Source of the DNA: Hirundichthys speculiger | Lineage: Eukaryota > Chordata > Actinopteri > Beloniformes > Exocoetidae | Reading direction: 5' to 3' | Length of the DNA: 64,000 nucleotides | NCBI GenBank assembly: GCA_018398805.1 | Contig: JAGFBZ010000942.1 | Location: forward strand, 310,001 to 374,000 | Shown here: piece by piece, positions 35,291-48,163 of the stretch | How positions within the stretch are numbered: the stretch's first letter is position 1 | How the letters are laid out: each line of letters opens with the position of its first letter | The notes under the pieces: generated by a model | The model's database searches: none | What the model was told of the DNA's origin: nothing | What the model saw: only the letters and a program-made list of their open reading frames with translations | Position numbers and translations under genes: made by a program

Positions 35291-37418
35291 CGTGCAGTCC
35301 TCCACACCAGAGACCTTTGGTGCTGAAGTAGGTCAAAAGAAATGTCCCCTGACCCCACCGCGACCCCCCCGTCCCTCCGTCAGGACTGAAACAGCACTTT
35401 TGACTAACTCAAACAAATTCGGGGCAACACACAAAACCCTTTTTATTCGAGACCATGAGTCACACAAACCTGAGAAACAAACCGCCCGACCAACGAGAGC
35501 GCGCCGGTCAGGCATCTTCGACCGATATTACATCTGAATCAGTTCACTTCACCTGAACCTAATGGACAACAAAGGAGGCCCTTAATTACCCGAATTAAGA
35601 AAAAAAAAAGTGGAGGTTTACAGTGTGAGCCCAAGCGTCTTTGCTGCAGGAGACTGAGACAGCAGCCCGAGCCTGAAAGCACCTGAGACAAACGTGTCCA
35701 GACAGTCGGGGGACTCGGTGTGCGTGTGGAGAGCTCGGCCGAATCCCTGCTCAGCCAACCCTGAAGTGATCCTGCAACGCAGCAGGTGGTCGTCAGGCGG
35801 CTCCAGCAACATTTGAATTTAGGTGCCGTCTTGCATCATGTCATGAGATGTATGTTAGGACTCATCTGCAATAATAAAAAAAAAAAAATGCTGCTCACAC
35901 GTGCAGCTCCAGCTTTGAGGATGGCGGCTTTTGGACGGACCTTCTCCCTGACACGTTTGACCAGGAAAAGTCCACCGGGTGTAAGACGTCCTGGGGACGG
36001 GACCACAGCACCCTGAAAAACTCCAGGACTGCTGCAGCTCACCGGACAGTCGCAATGATGCGACAAATGTTTACAGAAAAGGAGCGTTTGTGCGTCTGAG
36101 ACAGGGATGGAGCTGTAGCCAATGTGCTCCACGCTTTTTACTGCCTGCACGTTGTTTCTTGATTGGACGGCCGTCAGAGCAGTCCTGACGTGACCGCCCT
36201 CACTCTCAGCGACTCTCGCTGCTGCTCGCAGGGACTCGTTGATTAGGCGTTGCTACGGAAACCGTTTAATCAGTTTTATATGAGAGGAAGTCAGAGCACA
36301 GGCGGCATAAAAACACTATCATCTGCTCAGAGATACGAGAACATATTTTACCTCACGTTAAGTGAACACAGTTCGCACCGACAGAAGCTTAAAGGGTCGT
36401 GATGAAAAAGGCCCAACACCCCCCCCTTTCAGCTGCCCCCGATCACTACGCTTGTGATGCCTGGTGAATTTTTTACAGTGCAGTCATCTGTTGACACACA
36501 ATGCTTTCATTTTCAGTAGAAATGTTGTCCAAAAAAAATAAAAATATAATTAAAAAAAGCTTAGGAGCAACATATGCGGCGTCTCTGAGTCCTGAGTTAA
36601 CTCAACCTCATCGCTTCGTTCGCTGCCAGACAGAGCTTTAGATTTGTCGGGTACTTTGACATCAAGTCACGGTCGATGTATATCAGGAAAACGAGCCAAC
36701 TTTTTGAGTTTTAAGTTTCGGCAGATTGAGCTCATTCACCAGTGTTTGAAGTGTCTTTATCCCGAAAGCTGTGACACGTCAGATTACTCATTCAAACATG
36801 TCAAGACGCTGAGAGGCGTAGTAATTAGTGATGATCAGGAAACAATGATGCTCTTTTATCAGCACCTGGCAGGATTTTCCAGTCACACGTAACCACTTTA
36901 CATGCTCAACTTAAGGCGCGATACAAATAAACTAAATTGAAATGAACTAACTTGACAACGACCGTGTTTGTTGCATTTTTATTTTTTTTGAGCAACATGG
37001 TTCTTCTTGAGAGGGTCCCTCTGCAGTCTGCCATCTTCTCCCCAGCTCTAGACTGAAAAAAACAACAAAAAAAAGATGAATAAAGACTCGTGGCTCTCCA
37101 GAGAACTGCACAAAGGCGCGATAAAAAGTCTGCGGAAACTAATGACTCCAAGTTTGAGGAATATCTGCGCTTGTGGAGTTGGAGGGAGGCGAGTCCATCA
37201 GACATCTGCCTCGTCTCTGCTCCAGGCTGGAGCCTCAAGGCTGAATTAAAGGGTTACATCCAGCGTGGCTCGTGTCAAGGGTTACAGAATGGCCGCCTGG
37301 AAGCTGGTAAATGATTCTGCATCTGTGCAAACAATACTGCGAGACACTGTCCGAGGCTCCAAGGCTCAGACGAAGACGTTGCTTCCTCGCAGAGGAAGCA
37401 GCTGTGAGTATCCGGTGT
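35291..37418. other. Intergenic sequence without recognised genes
   Basis: No domain or repeat end is recognised beyond short A and C runs (35875-35888, 36417-36427). Confidence 0.4.
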
Positions 37419-37420
37419 TC

Positions 37421-38392
37421 AATTCAATTCAGTTTTATTTGTATAGCGTCTGTTACAATGTCAATTGTCTCTAGGCGCTTTACAGAGAACCAGATCATGA
37501 CCCCCGAGCAAATATCATCAACTAAAATCCATCCATCCATCCATTTTATGTACCCGTTTCATCCTTGAAGGGTCAATGAGATCTGCTGGAGCCTATCCCA
37601 GCCGTCTACGGGCGGCTTAACTAATTTAACTAAAATTATAATATTAAATCCAATCAAGGATAATGGCAAGTCAAAATCTCCCGACAACGTCAAAAACAGC
37701 ACAACAAACCACAGGAAAGTAAAGAATATGTAGCACAGTTACAGTAACAAGGTGCTCCCAAATAATTATGAATGAGCTGGAGGAGGAGTAAGAGAGGAAA
37801 GGGAAGGAAAAGGAGAAAAGCAGCAGAGACACCACTCAGCAGATCATGTTGGCGTCTCCCTGCAGCGTAGGCCTATAGCAGCATAGCTATGACGAAGCTG
37901 TGATTAAGACGAGCTACTCAAGTCTGAGCTACTACAACTATAGGTATAACTATTAGCCCCTACACACTATAGTTTAGACTAACTGTAGGCTTTACTGAAC
38001 AGAAATGTTTTCAGTTTGGTTTTAAAGATGGAGGTGGTGTCAGCCTCCTGAACCCAAACTGGTAGCTGGTTCCAGAATAAAGGTGCCTGGTAGCAGAAGG
38101 CTCGTCCTCCAAACCTACTTTTAGATATTCTAGGAACGACGAGTAATCCTGCACTCTGAGAGCAGAGAGCTCTATTAGGAGCATAACGTGCTATCAGGTC
38201 TTGTAGATAACGAGGAGCTCGGCCATTAAGGGCCTTATATGTGAGAAACAGAATTTTAAACTCATTTCGAAATTTCACGGGAAGCCAATGGAGGGACGCT
38301 AACACGGGAGAAATGTGATCTCGCTTATGGATTCCTGTCAGCACCCTCGCTGCTGCATTCTGGATCAAATGGAGGCTATTCAGCGAGCTTTT
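37421..38392 (-). mobile_element. L2-like LINE, 5'-truncated copy (family A)
   Basis: On the - strand, 38368-37979 encodes the C-terminal end of the reverse transcriptase polyprotein: NAAARVLTGIHKRDHISPVL, then ASLHWLPV and TKLKTFLFSKAYS with a stop. The 3' terminus, read on +, begins TTCAATTCAGTTTTATTTGT, the same end as the longer copy starting at 48241. Catalytic RT and endonuclease regions are missing. A separate repeat (37526-37610) is inserted in its 3' UTR. Confidence 0.82.
37526..37610. repeat. Dispersed fish repeat within the LINE 3' UTR
   Basis: A CCAT microsatellite followed by GGAGCCTATCCCAGC, the reversed relative of the repeat at 17000-17130. Confidence 0.5.
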
Positions 38393-40160
38393 TCAGGTGT
38401 TGCTTTCTGTCTGTCCGACGTGATTTGACGAGACAGACGAGAGGCCAAAATGGACAAATATCCTACATGTTCAAGTGTTTTCAGTGGGGCAGTCGTTCAG
38501 GGGATCCCCTCAGAGTTAAAACTAGCCTGAGTTTTAATCTGCTGGGCTTAAGAGCCTCTTGGAAATGTAAAACATCATGATAATTTCATCTAAAACCCAA
38601 TATTCAAAGTGGTAAGTAAATACACTTAATTTCTGGAATTTTTATTTCACCCTTTTAAGCAAAAAAGCACTCCTCCGCTAAAGGAGAAGAAGAACTTTCC
38701 TGTAGCTGATGAAACACAACTTGTGTATTTTACCTAAAGAGTTTGTGATAATCTTCTCAACCAGCGAGGGAGCATGTAATCCTTCTACGATTGGTTTCTA
38801 AATATTTTATCTCCAGCTTTGGAGATTTTCTAGCTGCAACATTCTCATTTCTTTCATGCTGAGGATTTAAAAACCTGCAAGACTTTTAAAATTCAACACA
38901 AAAATGCGTTTGACTCCTAAGATTCTCCAACTAAATGCTGCAAACCCTTTACTTGCAGTGTGGCTGTTATACCGTTGCAGCACTTCTGCATTAACTTCTG
39001 GGAAGTGGCAGATCGATGGGATCCTAAAGGCATTACCATGGCCGGGTGCGGTGCACCGACACATGCTGGTTGGTTGGTAATGGCTGTGCAGGATGGGCCG
39101 ACATTTCCTCTCACGGGAAGCCGAGACTCGGAAAACCCGAAACAGCAGGGGAGGCAGCAGAAAGCAATAACATTTGTTCAAACATTTTTGATCACTCCTG
39201 CTTCTGTGCAGAAATGGGTCACGGCTGCCAGAAACACATCACACATCTTGTAGTCGTCTGAGTCAGTGGAATCTCTGATGGGCCTTTTTCACAACGCTGT
39301 CAACGGCGCTCCTCGGTTTCAAAGCCGACGACGTATCAGTGCTGAAGAACTCCGAAGTTTTCAGCCTTTTCTCCTCATTTATGTTGACTGATTGCATCTC
39401 AATTCTCACCGGGTGTTTTTGTTTTTCTGTTGTTGTGCATGTTTGGGTGAAACGAGACGTCGCTTCAGATTGAATAACTCTCCTCCGCACTTCCAAAGCC
39501 GGCTATGCAAAGCGGTTCATTATCAGCGATCAAAGCCGACGCCGGGCCCAGCGCGTGAACCCAGACAACCTCGCGGAGCCATCCCACCGAACGCAGCACG
39601 GTTGTGCGCTGGAAATACAACCGAGGGTGGAGGAAGCAGCTCAATAACCGGAGTGTGTTCAGACGTCCCTGACCCTCATTTTCCTCCCGATGAGAAATCT
39701 GACGCGCAGACGCTCAAAGTCTAACAGAGATTTGTATTCACACTTTTCCAGGGGTTTGTGATTGATTTGACATCGAGCCGGCGTCTGAAAAGAAAAGAAA
39801 ATCACTGGCAGGGTGTTGATTTTTTTTTTTCTATCATCAACCATCATGAAGGAGGAAGTGAGTGGAGGTTTTTCTGGAGAAAAGAACTCATCAGGGAACT
39901 GAGTGCATTATGGGTAGTTAGCGTTGCATTACACATGTGGGAGTACAGATGTGAAATGCAGAGCTCGAAGTGCAATAACCCACCAGGCTGCGCTGGCGTT
40001 GAATTGTCCACCATGACGCCACACGTGGAGGTGTGAGGTGCCTCTTTGTAGCCTCAAGTCCAGCATTCGAGCCATTATTGCCTTTTTGCGGCCAAAAGTG
40101 ACCAGAAGCCGGCGAATACGGGTGGAATTGGAGCTCTGACTGGATAAAAATACTTAATTT
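38393..40160. other. Intergenic sequence without recognised genes
   Basis: No domain, RNA gene or transposon end is recognised. Confidence 0.35.
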
Positions 40161-40162
40161 TT

Positions 40163-40603
40163 ACCTCCGCCAAGGAGGTAATGTTTTTGCAGGCGTTTAT
40201 CTGTCTGTCTGTGTACGAGATAACGCAAAAAGTTATGGAATGGATTTTGACGAAATTTTTCAGGAGTTGTCAGAAATGTGAAAAGGAAGAACTGATTTCA
40301 TTTTGGGTGTGATCCGGAAGAAATCCTGGATTCTGGATCATTTTCAAATTTTTAATTAATTAATTTTAATTTTTAACATTGTGGTCAATGGGGCCGAAAA
40401 TTTTGTTTCTCAATATCTCCGTTAATTTTTGCCCAAAACTAATGAAATTTGACTCAGGGATTAACAACGGGAACCTCTTCTAATTCTAAAGGCTGATCCA
40501 GGATCTGATCCAGAATGCAGATTTTATCTCAATCTGTTAATCACTATATGGGAGAACTGTTGAGCTTGGCGGAGGTCTGCACTCTCCAAGTGCTTTTCTA
40601 GTT
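40163..40603 (+). mobile_element. 'CTCCGCCAAGGAGG' dispersed repeat, copy 1
   Basis: It starts CCTCCGCCAAGGAGGTAATG and ends CTTGGCGGAGG...TGCTTTTCTAG, so the ends are inverted repeats. It closely matches the copy at 57641-58056, for example 'ggagttgtcagaaatgtgaa' in both. It is noncoding. I know this family as widespread in fish but not its class. Confidence 0.7.
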
Positions 40604-42399
40604 TTTCAAAAGGTGATACCAGGTCACTGATTAGAGGGAGTGAATCAAACGGGCTGTGCTCGTGACAGCGACTGCGTCCATTTCTTCACTGTCTAAGAAG
40701 ACGGTCAGGGTGGAACTGAAGAGTATCTCTTCAAAAATTAGTATTTTCAGAAACAAATGTAAGTTGATTCATTTCTTCAATTTTAGCCAATGATGTGAAA
40801 TAATCAAAAAAGAGATTTGATGCCTTGAAAAAAAGGGGGCCAATATCCTCCAGCTTCTTTTTTCACAAAGGAGCCTCCCGAGACTCAAAGATGATGCAGT
40901 TACAACAGCTACATGATCTTGAAATCCCTTTAGTCCCCTAGTGTTATCAGGAGGTTTCACAGCTGCAGAAATCCACAGATGTTTTTTCTTGGTGACAGGG
41001 AACTGTGACTGTAGGTGCAGATTGTTCAAGCAAACATCTGAGGAGATGCGGGCTGACCTGGAGCTCTCATTCGCAGCACGCTCAACCAAACAGGGATCCA
41101 CGGACAGATGAGTTGCTATCATGTTTTCTGGCTGCAGGGGTTTAATGCTGCAGGGCTGCTTTGCTGCATCTGGTGCTGCAGACGCTGAACGTATCAAAGG
41201 AATGGTAATCAGAAGATTACCGAGACATTTTAAAGTCATATGCATTACCCCGCTTACGCAGAAAACTGAGACTGCGGCAAAGATCTTGGGTTTTTCAGAG
41301 GGACAACACAGGACAGCACAAAAGAATGGTTGAAATGGGGGGGAAGAAAAATGGCCTACTTAAACTGGTCAGCTAAATCCCATTAAAATCTTCTGACTGA
41401 GCTGAAATCTCCTGCCGCTGAGAGCACTCCTGTTCGTCTATACTTAACCTTCAGTGCTTTCCGAAAGCTCAGCCGATGCGCTTTGTTGGAGAGAGAAAAA
41501 TAAATTCCTTCATGTTGTGTAAACAAGTCTGAGGCATCTCTCAACATTTTATAGCATAAAAAAACCACAACAAACCGGGGACCAAATCGTCTGTCAAGCA
41601 ACCAAATATCACAGCCTTCACCGCGATATGAAAGACAAAACATCTGAAGTGCCAAAAAATGCTTTCTGCCTCAAAGAAGCTGGCAGGAGACGGAGTTTGA
41701 GTACATGACAAGCAGACAAGCCCGGCCACTACAGAGTTTATGTTCAATTGTTACGATTCACTTTTAGGACTCAAAAAGCTGCAGGACCGACAATCCAGTG
41801 GTGGAACTTCCAAACCAACCTGACGAGGTGCTCCTCCGTCTTCAAAAGCTCCTTCAGAAATAGCTGTGACGTGTAAATAACCTCCTCACTTGACAGCAGG
41901 ACTTAAGACACATCTGGCCACCGACTCATTCAGTAGTTACATCTGTTGAATGTATTTCCTGTTGACCTTTGACACTGGACCTGGCAGGAGCCCGGCAGGA
42001 GTGGACAAACCCCAAGATGAGAGTCACCACCTTTAAAACGGGTGTGTTGAGTATGATGTGACTGAATAGTGGTGACTGTAAAAAGACGGTGCTGTGACAG
42101 CAGGTAAACCAAAGAGATTGGTTTACCTGCTTGAGCCTTTATTGCAAACCAGATTTGAGCACAGCTTTCTGCTGCAGCGACAAAGGAGAGACAACAAACA
42201 TGGGAGAAAGTGCGAAGGGTGGACTCGTTCTCTATATTCATACGATTTTTAATGACTGGAGTCATGAGTGACAGGTGGTGGAACGTACATGCGTTGCACC
42301 TCTGGATCAACTTTTCATGAAGGTGACGACAAGAAAAGAAAAATAGACCTTGAAGCACTTGAAGATGAAGTATTAAAGACGTAGTTCAGACAGGTGACC
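40604..42399. other. Intergenic sequence with a 14-bp hairpin
   Basis: A perfect inverted repeat lies at 42099-42131 (AGCAGGTAAACCAA and its complement, 5-base loop). No gene is recognised. Confidence 0.4.
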
Positions 42400-42545
42400 T
42401 GAACGTAACGTAGCTCACGCTTCACGCCAACAAAGGAAAACATCCGAGGAGCTTCGATGGGAATATGAGACCAGTCAATACATCCAATCACGGCGGGAAA
42501 TCCGTCAGGAAAATTTCCTCGCATGTGCTGAGGTGGAGGCAGGAG
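42400..42545 (-). pseudogene. Harbinger (HARBI1-like) transposase fragment
   Basis: On the - strand the frame reads FPDGFPAVIGCIDWSHIPIE followed by APR. This is the motif around the first catalytic aspartate of PIF/Harbinger nucleases (GxIDxxHIxI). Neither the other two catalytic acids nor the Myb-like partner is visible. It is a fragment of a dead transposon, not a host HARBI1 gene. Confidence 0.65.
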
Positions 42546-42649
42546 GCTAATAAAGAGCTACTTTAAATCATTAATGATTTCAACTTGATGAATATAAATA
42601 AAAAGGGGTAGAAACCACTTATGAGCCAGTTCATGCTTAGCATGTGATG

Positions 42650-42952
42650 GTGTGATGGTGTGGGTTGGGTGTTCTCGTCTCCCCTGTCTTCAGTCCACCT
42701 TGTTTCCTGTTTAACCTTGAAGGTCTGTCTTGTCTTCATTATGTTCTTCCTTCTCCCCTAATTGTCTATACCTGCCTCTTGTTTGCTCCTTTGTGTATTT
42801 AAGTCTTGTTCATGCCTTTCTGTTTGCTGGTTCGTCTGTTGATTTCTGTCATCTTGGTCTTCTTTCCCTGTTCCTGCCATTTGGTTCTTGTAAACTCCTG
42901 CATTTTGGGTCCTCCATTACAAAACACGACAATATGTTCTGTCCCAGACCTC
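42650..42952 (+). mobile_element. LTR-like fragment
   Basis: Contains GTGTATTTAAGTCTTG (TATA-like, near 42794) and ends near ACACGACA. Its layout parallels 52890-53282, with CCTGCCTCTTGTTTGCTCC upstream of the TATA-like site. No primer-binding site or gag/pol was found beside it. Confidence 0.4.
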
Positions 42953-43059
42953 TGTCACAAAATCAAACAAATGCAGTGCAGCCCGAAGGTCACGCACATA
43001 CAGTTTTGACCTCCAGCCTTCTCCCAGGCACACAGACACTCCTCCTGATTCTCTGAATC

Positions 43060-43382
43060 TTCAGGTGATATTATAGACTGGAGATGTTTGGATCTTCAAA
43101 GTCTTTGGCATTTTACGATGAGGAACACAAGACACAGTTTGTCTCAGATTGGCGCCCATCTTCTCAACCAAATGCTCCTTTTATACCCCAGTCATGTTAC
43201 TGTCCTGTTGCCAATTAAACTAATTAGTTGTCAAATGCTCCTCAGTGAGCTAAAATTTTCCACGAAATGGTCAAATGTCTCAGTGTCGACATCTGATATA
43301 CATTTTATTTCCAACAGAACATAAAAAATATGAGTTTATAAGATTCGCAAAGCGCCCCAACTTTTCTGAAACCGGGGTTGTA
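43060..43382 (-). mobile_element. Fish MITE fragment ending 'cggggttgta'
   Basis: The right end CCCCAACTTTTCTGAAACCGGGGTTGTA (split here by description) is the terminus of a family whose opposite end is seen at 17636. The interior is AT-rich and noncoding. Confidence 0.45.
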
Positions 43383-44746
43383 CATAAATTATCAAGATAA
43401 TCAATAAAGCGAGTCATTTTCAAACAAACATGAGAAAGTTTTCAGTCAATAAGACATTCAGCCTTTGGGTTAAGTGGTTGGTACAGTTTTTTTTTTTTTT
43501 AAAGCAGTATAACTCAAAAACTCAGCAATGAATTTAAATTAATATATTAACAGAGATGAGTTGTGATGCATCTCAGAGGGTTTTTAATGTCAGGGATTTT
43601 AGATGTGCATCCAGATCAAATCTTTTTATTTTTTATTTTTTTATTTGGATGGGACACAAAATAACAATATTTTTTCATGCGAAACGTACACTTCATGTCC
43701 TTAACTAAAGACGCCACGTGGGTGACGGATGTTTGTCAGATGATTCAACTCAGAAGCGATTAATTTTGAAGCATTTTGCATTTCCACTTTTTTCCCCAGC
43801 CTTGGCTTGGGTCTGCCGTCTCATCCTGCTCATGTTGATTTCACGCCCGTGAGATGAAGTTCACACAAATAGCAGCATGAAGTAAGTAGACAGCGTGTGC
43901 GTTAGCGAGGTGATGAATCGCTGAAGTGTTTCCTGGCTGCAGCTGTGGAGGATCCTGCCAGGCCCGTCGGCACAGGTGGCGAACGACGCCGGCCAGCGGC
44001 GGCAGCGCCGGAGTGACTGCGGCTATGGGGCCACGTGGACGACTGGCCACAAGTGACAGATGCTTATCGGTTCGACAGCTCTTCGACATCAGCACTGAAA
44101 GTTTTTGAAAAGTTTAAAAAGCATCAAAGCATATTAGAGTTAAGGCAGGCATGCTTAGTTTGTCTTGAGAATTTCATATTGGTTAAAAAAAAAGCAAAGG
44201 ATTAGGCAAATTTAAAAAATAAAATGCATCTGAGACGCATTGATGGGAAAAGTCCAATCTGTCCACTAAGATGACAGACGCAAATGTCCATATATGATTT
44301 ATATCTGACTAATTTCCATATCTGAATGAGGCCTTTCCCGCTGCTTCCACCTTCACTGCTCGCATCTGATCCGCCCCGAGTTTCTCCTGAAAGCCGGTGA
44401 GCACTCAACACCACAACTCTGCCGCCGTTAGCATCAAAGTGTGGCATTGAAGAGGAATCACGCTGTGAAGTGCTTTCCGGAAGCTACCTTAGATTAAATG
44501 GTGCTTTTCAAGTGCTGATAATTGACCATTTATGACACAGCCTGGGGACTGTAATAGTACAACTGTGAGTGTAACTGTTGGTAAGTAAGTAAACTTTATT
44601 TTTTATTTATACAGCGCCCTTCACAGACCATGGTCACAGAGCGCTTCACAATTAAAATAAAAATAAAAACACAGTGAAAGATACATAGAAATTTAAGATT
44701 AAAAGGCCAAGACAACACATTTACGATCATAACAGCCCCAAGACAA

Positions 44747-46605
44747 TTAGGCAAAAGCCTGCACAAATAAAAAGGTCTTTAGTTGCCTTTTGAAGGAGTC
44801 AACAGATTCCATGGAACGCAGAGAGAGCGGAAGATCGTTCCAAAGCCTGGGAGCAACGGCCTGGAAGGATCGGTCTCCTCTGGTCCGGAAGCGAGTATGG
44901 GGAACCATCAGCAGATTCTGATCCACAGACCTCAGAGCCCGAGCTGGGGTGTAGGGCTGGATCAGATCGCTGATGTAAGGTGGAGCCTGACCATGCAAAG
45001 CTCTGAAAGTTAAAACCAGAATTTTAAAATTGATCCTAAAGGAAACTGGCAGCCAATGAAGAGCTTTGAGAATAGGGGTTATATGTGACCTCCTATTAGA
45101 GCGGGTCAGAATTCTTGCTGCGGAATTTTGCACTAGCTGCAGGCGAGACAGCTCCTTCTTGTTTAGACAAGAGAACAAACTGTTGCAATAGTCCAAACGC
45201 GAAGACACAAAAGCGTGAATGACCAGCTCCAAATCATTTTGCGACAACATTTTCCTGAGTTTAGAAATATTCCTCAGATGAAAGAAGCAATTCCTTGTCA
45301 GCTGTTTGCAGTGTTGCACTAATGACATGTCTTTGTCAAACACAACACCCAGGTTTCTTAGGCTCGGTTTAACAGACCGGCCCAAGTCACCCAAATACTG
45401 GTTAATCCCAGGAATGTAGTCATCAGGGGCAATAACCAGGGTTGCAGTTTTGTCCACATTTAGCTGCAAGGTGTTCAGACTTAGCCATTGATTAATCTCC
45501 ACCAAGCAATGAACTAAGGAGTTTAACCTGTGAAGCTCAGTAGGCTTAAAAGAGCAGTACAGCTGAATATCATCCGCAACATGTGGTAGGAGACATCAGG
45601 AAATCTCTGGATGATTTTTCCCAAGGGGATCAAGTACAACAAAAATAATAACGGACCCAAAACAGAACTTTGGGGGACTCCACACAAAAGATCTGCTGAC
45701 CCAGACCTTATTTGGTTAGCTGTGACACTAAAGCTACGCCCAGAGAGGTATGACGAGAACCAAAGAAGAACTGAACCTGACAGTCCTACTTCATCCCTCA
45801 GCCTTCTCAACAGGATTTGGTGGTCGACGGTGTCAAAGGCTGAGGACAGATCTAAGAGAACTAGAACAGTGCACTTTACCGAATCAGCAGACATCATAAT
45901 GTCACTGGACACTTTCAGCAAGGCTGTCTCCGTAGAGTGATGTTTGCGGAAACCAGACTGAAATGTCTCACGGATGTTATTCTGATCCAGGAATAATGAC
46001 AGCTGCTCAGAGACCACCTTCTCTAGGATCTTGGACAAGATTGGTAGCTTAGAGATCGGCCTGAAATTACTGAGGACAGTCGGGTCTAAGCCTGTCTTTT
46101 TGAGTAAAGGCTCCACTATAGCATGCTTGAATGCATTGGGAAACACACCGGAGGACAGAGAGAGGTTAACCATTTTGGTAACCCAGGGGCCAATTACCTC
46201 AAACACTTTCACAAAAAGCCTACACGGAAGGACATCCGATGAGCAAGAGGAGAGTTTCATCTTGGTCACCAGTGCTGAGATATCAGCAAGAGTCACAGAC
46301 CTAAATGAGGACCACAAGCTGGAGACAGGCTCAACGACAGCAGGGGTTCCACACAAAAGGGGAGGGATTTTCTCCTTGATCAACTTAATTTTCTCAGTAA
46401 AAAATCTCAATAATGCATTGCTGTCCGCTTCACAAAAGACTGGAGTAACTGGCGCAGCAGTACATACAAGAAAATTGATTGTATTAAACAGCACTTTGGG
46501 ATTTTTCTTATTAGCTGTTACCAGTTGACGAATAAAGTCTGATCTGGCATTTTCCACCATCTCATTGTATGAGGCCACAAGATCCCTGAGATGGAGTCTG
46601 TGCAC
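44747..46605 (-). pseudogene. LINE ORF2 reverse transcriptase part (family B), broken
   Basis: From 46605 the frame runs through LSNFRPISKLPILSKILEKV, TFQSGFRKHHSTETALLKV, VLVLLDLSSAFDTVDHQILL and GVPQSSVLGPLLF. It then loses frame just before the catalytic centre. In the next frame the centre reads VADD instead of the usual YADD, and that frame continues from about 45575 to 44747 (NQWLSLNTLQLNVDKT, LDYCNSLF, LKALHWLPV). The frameshift plus the Tyr-to-Val change make activity very unlikely. Confidence 0.82.
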
Positions 46606-46611
46606 CTCAAG

Positions 46612-48163
46612 TTAAGTGGATTTCCACAGACGTTCAGTCTTATGACAAAGTCTCCTTAGACTCATGGTGTCTTCATTTATCCAAGGGCACACTTTTTTCT
46701 GAACTAACCAGCTTGATTTAACAGGTGCCACCTGATCCAGAATTCTGACACAATGATTGGTAAAACACTGAGTAAAATTGTCCACATCAAGGCAGTCCAT
46801 AAATAAAAGAGGGTCAAACATAGCAGAGAAACTGTCTGCAGTATTAGCAGAGATAACACGCCTCTGAGACCTAGCTACTATGGGCTTCGGCTCAGGGCTG
46901 AAGTGGAGATCAAACAGATCAAGATAATGATCACTGAGCTGGACGTCCTGTACAGACACATTTGAAATGTCTAGTCCAAGGGTAAAAACTAAGTCTAAAA
47001 TGTGGCCTTTCTGGTGTGTGGGCTCAGAAACATGTTGCTCAAAATTAAAAGCTTCAGTCAATGATAAAAGTTCCTTTGCGGAGCAAGATGAGCCGTCATC
47101 AACATGAAGGTTAAAATCTCCAAGGATAAGAACAGATTCCAACTTTATTATGGAGGATAAAAAGTCACTAAAATCCTTCAGAAACCCAGCAGCAGGTCCA
47201 GGGGGACGGTAGATTAACACACAGCAGAATGGATTTGAAGATCCCACCATGACCATTTGGGACTCAAATGAAGTTAAATCCTGGGTCTGAGTCATTTTGC
47301 ATGTGCAACTGTCCTTATATATAACGGCCAGACCCCCCCCACGACGGCAGGGGCGGGGTTTCCCGACAACAGAGCAGCCAACTGGACAGAGTTCATTAAG
47401 ATGAATACTCTTCCTCTCTCTGCCATGTCTCCGAAAGACACATTAAATCCAGCTTTTCTCTTGTGAAAAGATCGTTCAGAGAGAAGGATTTATTTGCAAT
47501 AGACCGGGCATTCAACAGGCCGATATGCAGGGTCGATGACGTCAGGGAGGCAGTGTCCGCGGAGCGCATCGGGACTGGTCGAAGGCACATCCAGCGGTCA
47601 CGTGGCCTCCAGCTGGACCTTGCGGGAGCCGGCGTAAACACGGAAGAGCGTGGAGGCGATGAGGACCATTGACCACTACTCCAGCGCTGTGTAGGCTCCA
47701 AGACTGTCCTTGTGGTCCAAGCAGACGAAAGCATGAATGTGCTGTCGCACACATTGAGGAGAGGGACCCAGCGCAGACACCTCACACGTTGTCCATGGCC
47801 GACGGCGGCAGAGCCCAGGCGTGCTGCAGCGCGTCGTCGCTTCACCTGGACACCAGCACGCGAGCCTCTTCTCCTTGATTTCTCACGGACTGGGCCCGGA
47901 GCCCGACAAAGCAGCCAGAACTCAGGTGAGTCGGGGTTGATGAAAAAGGGAGGAGGAAACGCTTGTTTGTACCTGCCCCGTGTATCAAACATGCCCTCCA
48001 TGGACTCTTTGATACGAAATAGAGCGTCCCAATCATAGATCCGTAAAGCTGAGACACATCCATATGAAATACGGGCTGATATGGTCACATATGTGGAGAA
48101 AATGACCATTCGAAAGCTATACAGCAGGAGACGAGCCGTGGCACTGCCAGTCACAGGCGCCAT
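46612..48163 (-). pseudogene. LINE ORF2 endonuclease part (family B), broken
   Basis: Two overlapping frames cover it. The upper one (48163-47396) carries a 5' extension and LNARSIANK, then LMCLSETWQ, the start of an APE-type endonuclease. After a frameshift near 47395, the next frame runs to a TAA at 46612-46614. It contains GGLAVIYKD, SVLILGDFNLHVD and QLSDHYLDLFDLHF. GDFN and SDH are the endonuclease metal and catalytic motifs. This enzyme nicks target DNA for target-primed reverse transcription. Confidence 0.8.

Noticed and set aside
42315..42524. Host HARBI1 gene
   Set aside because: Only one motif block survives, with no intact frame around it. A transposon relic is sufficient.
47396..48163. 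Host gene encoding a 255-residue Arg-rich protein
   Set aside because: Its C-terminal end is the LINE endonuclease start (LNARSIANK...LSETW), so it is the LINE ORF2 leader.
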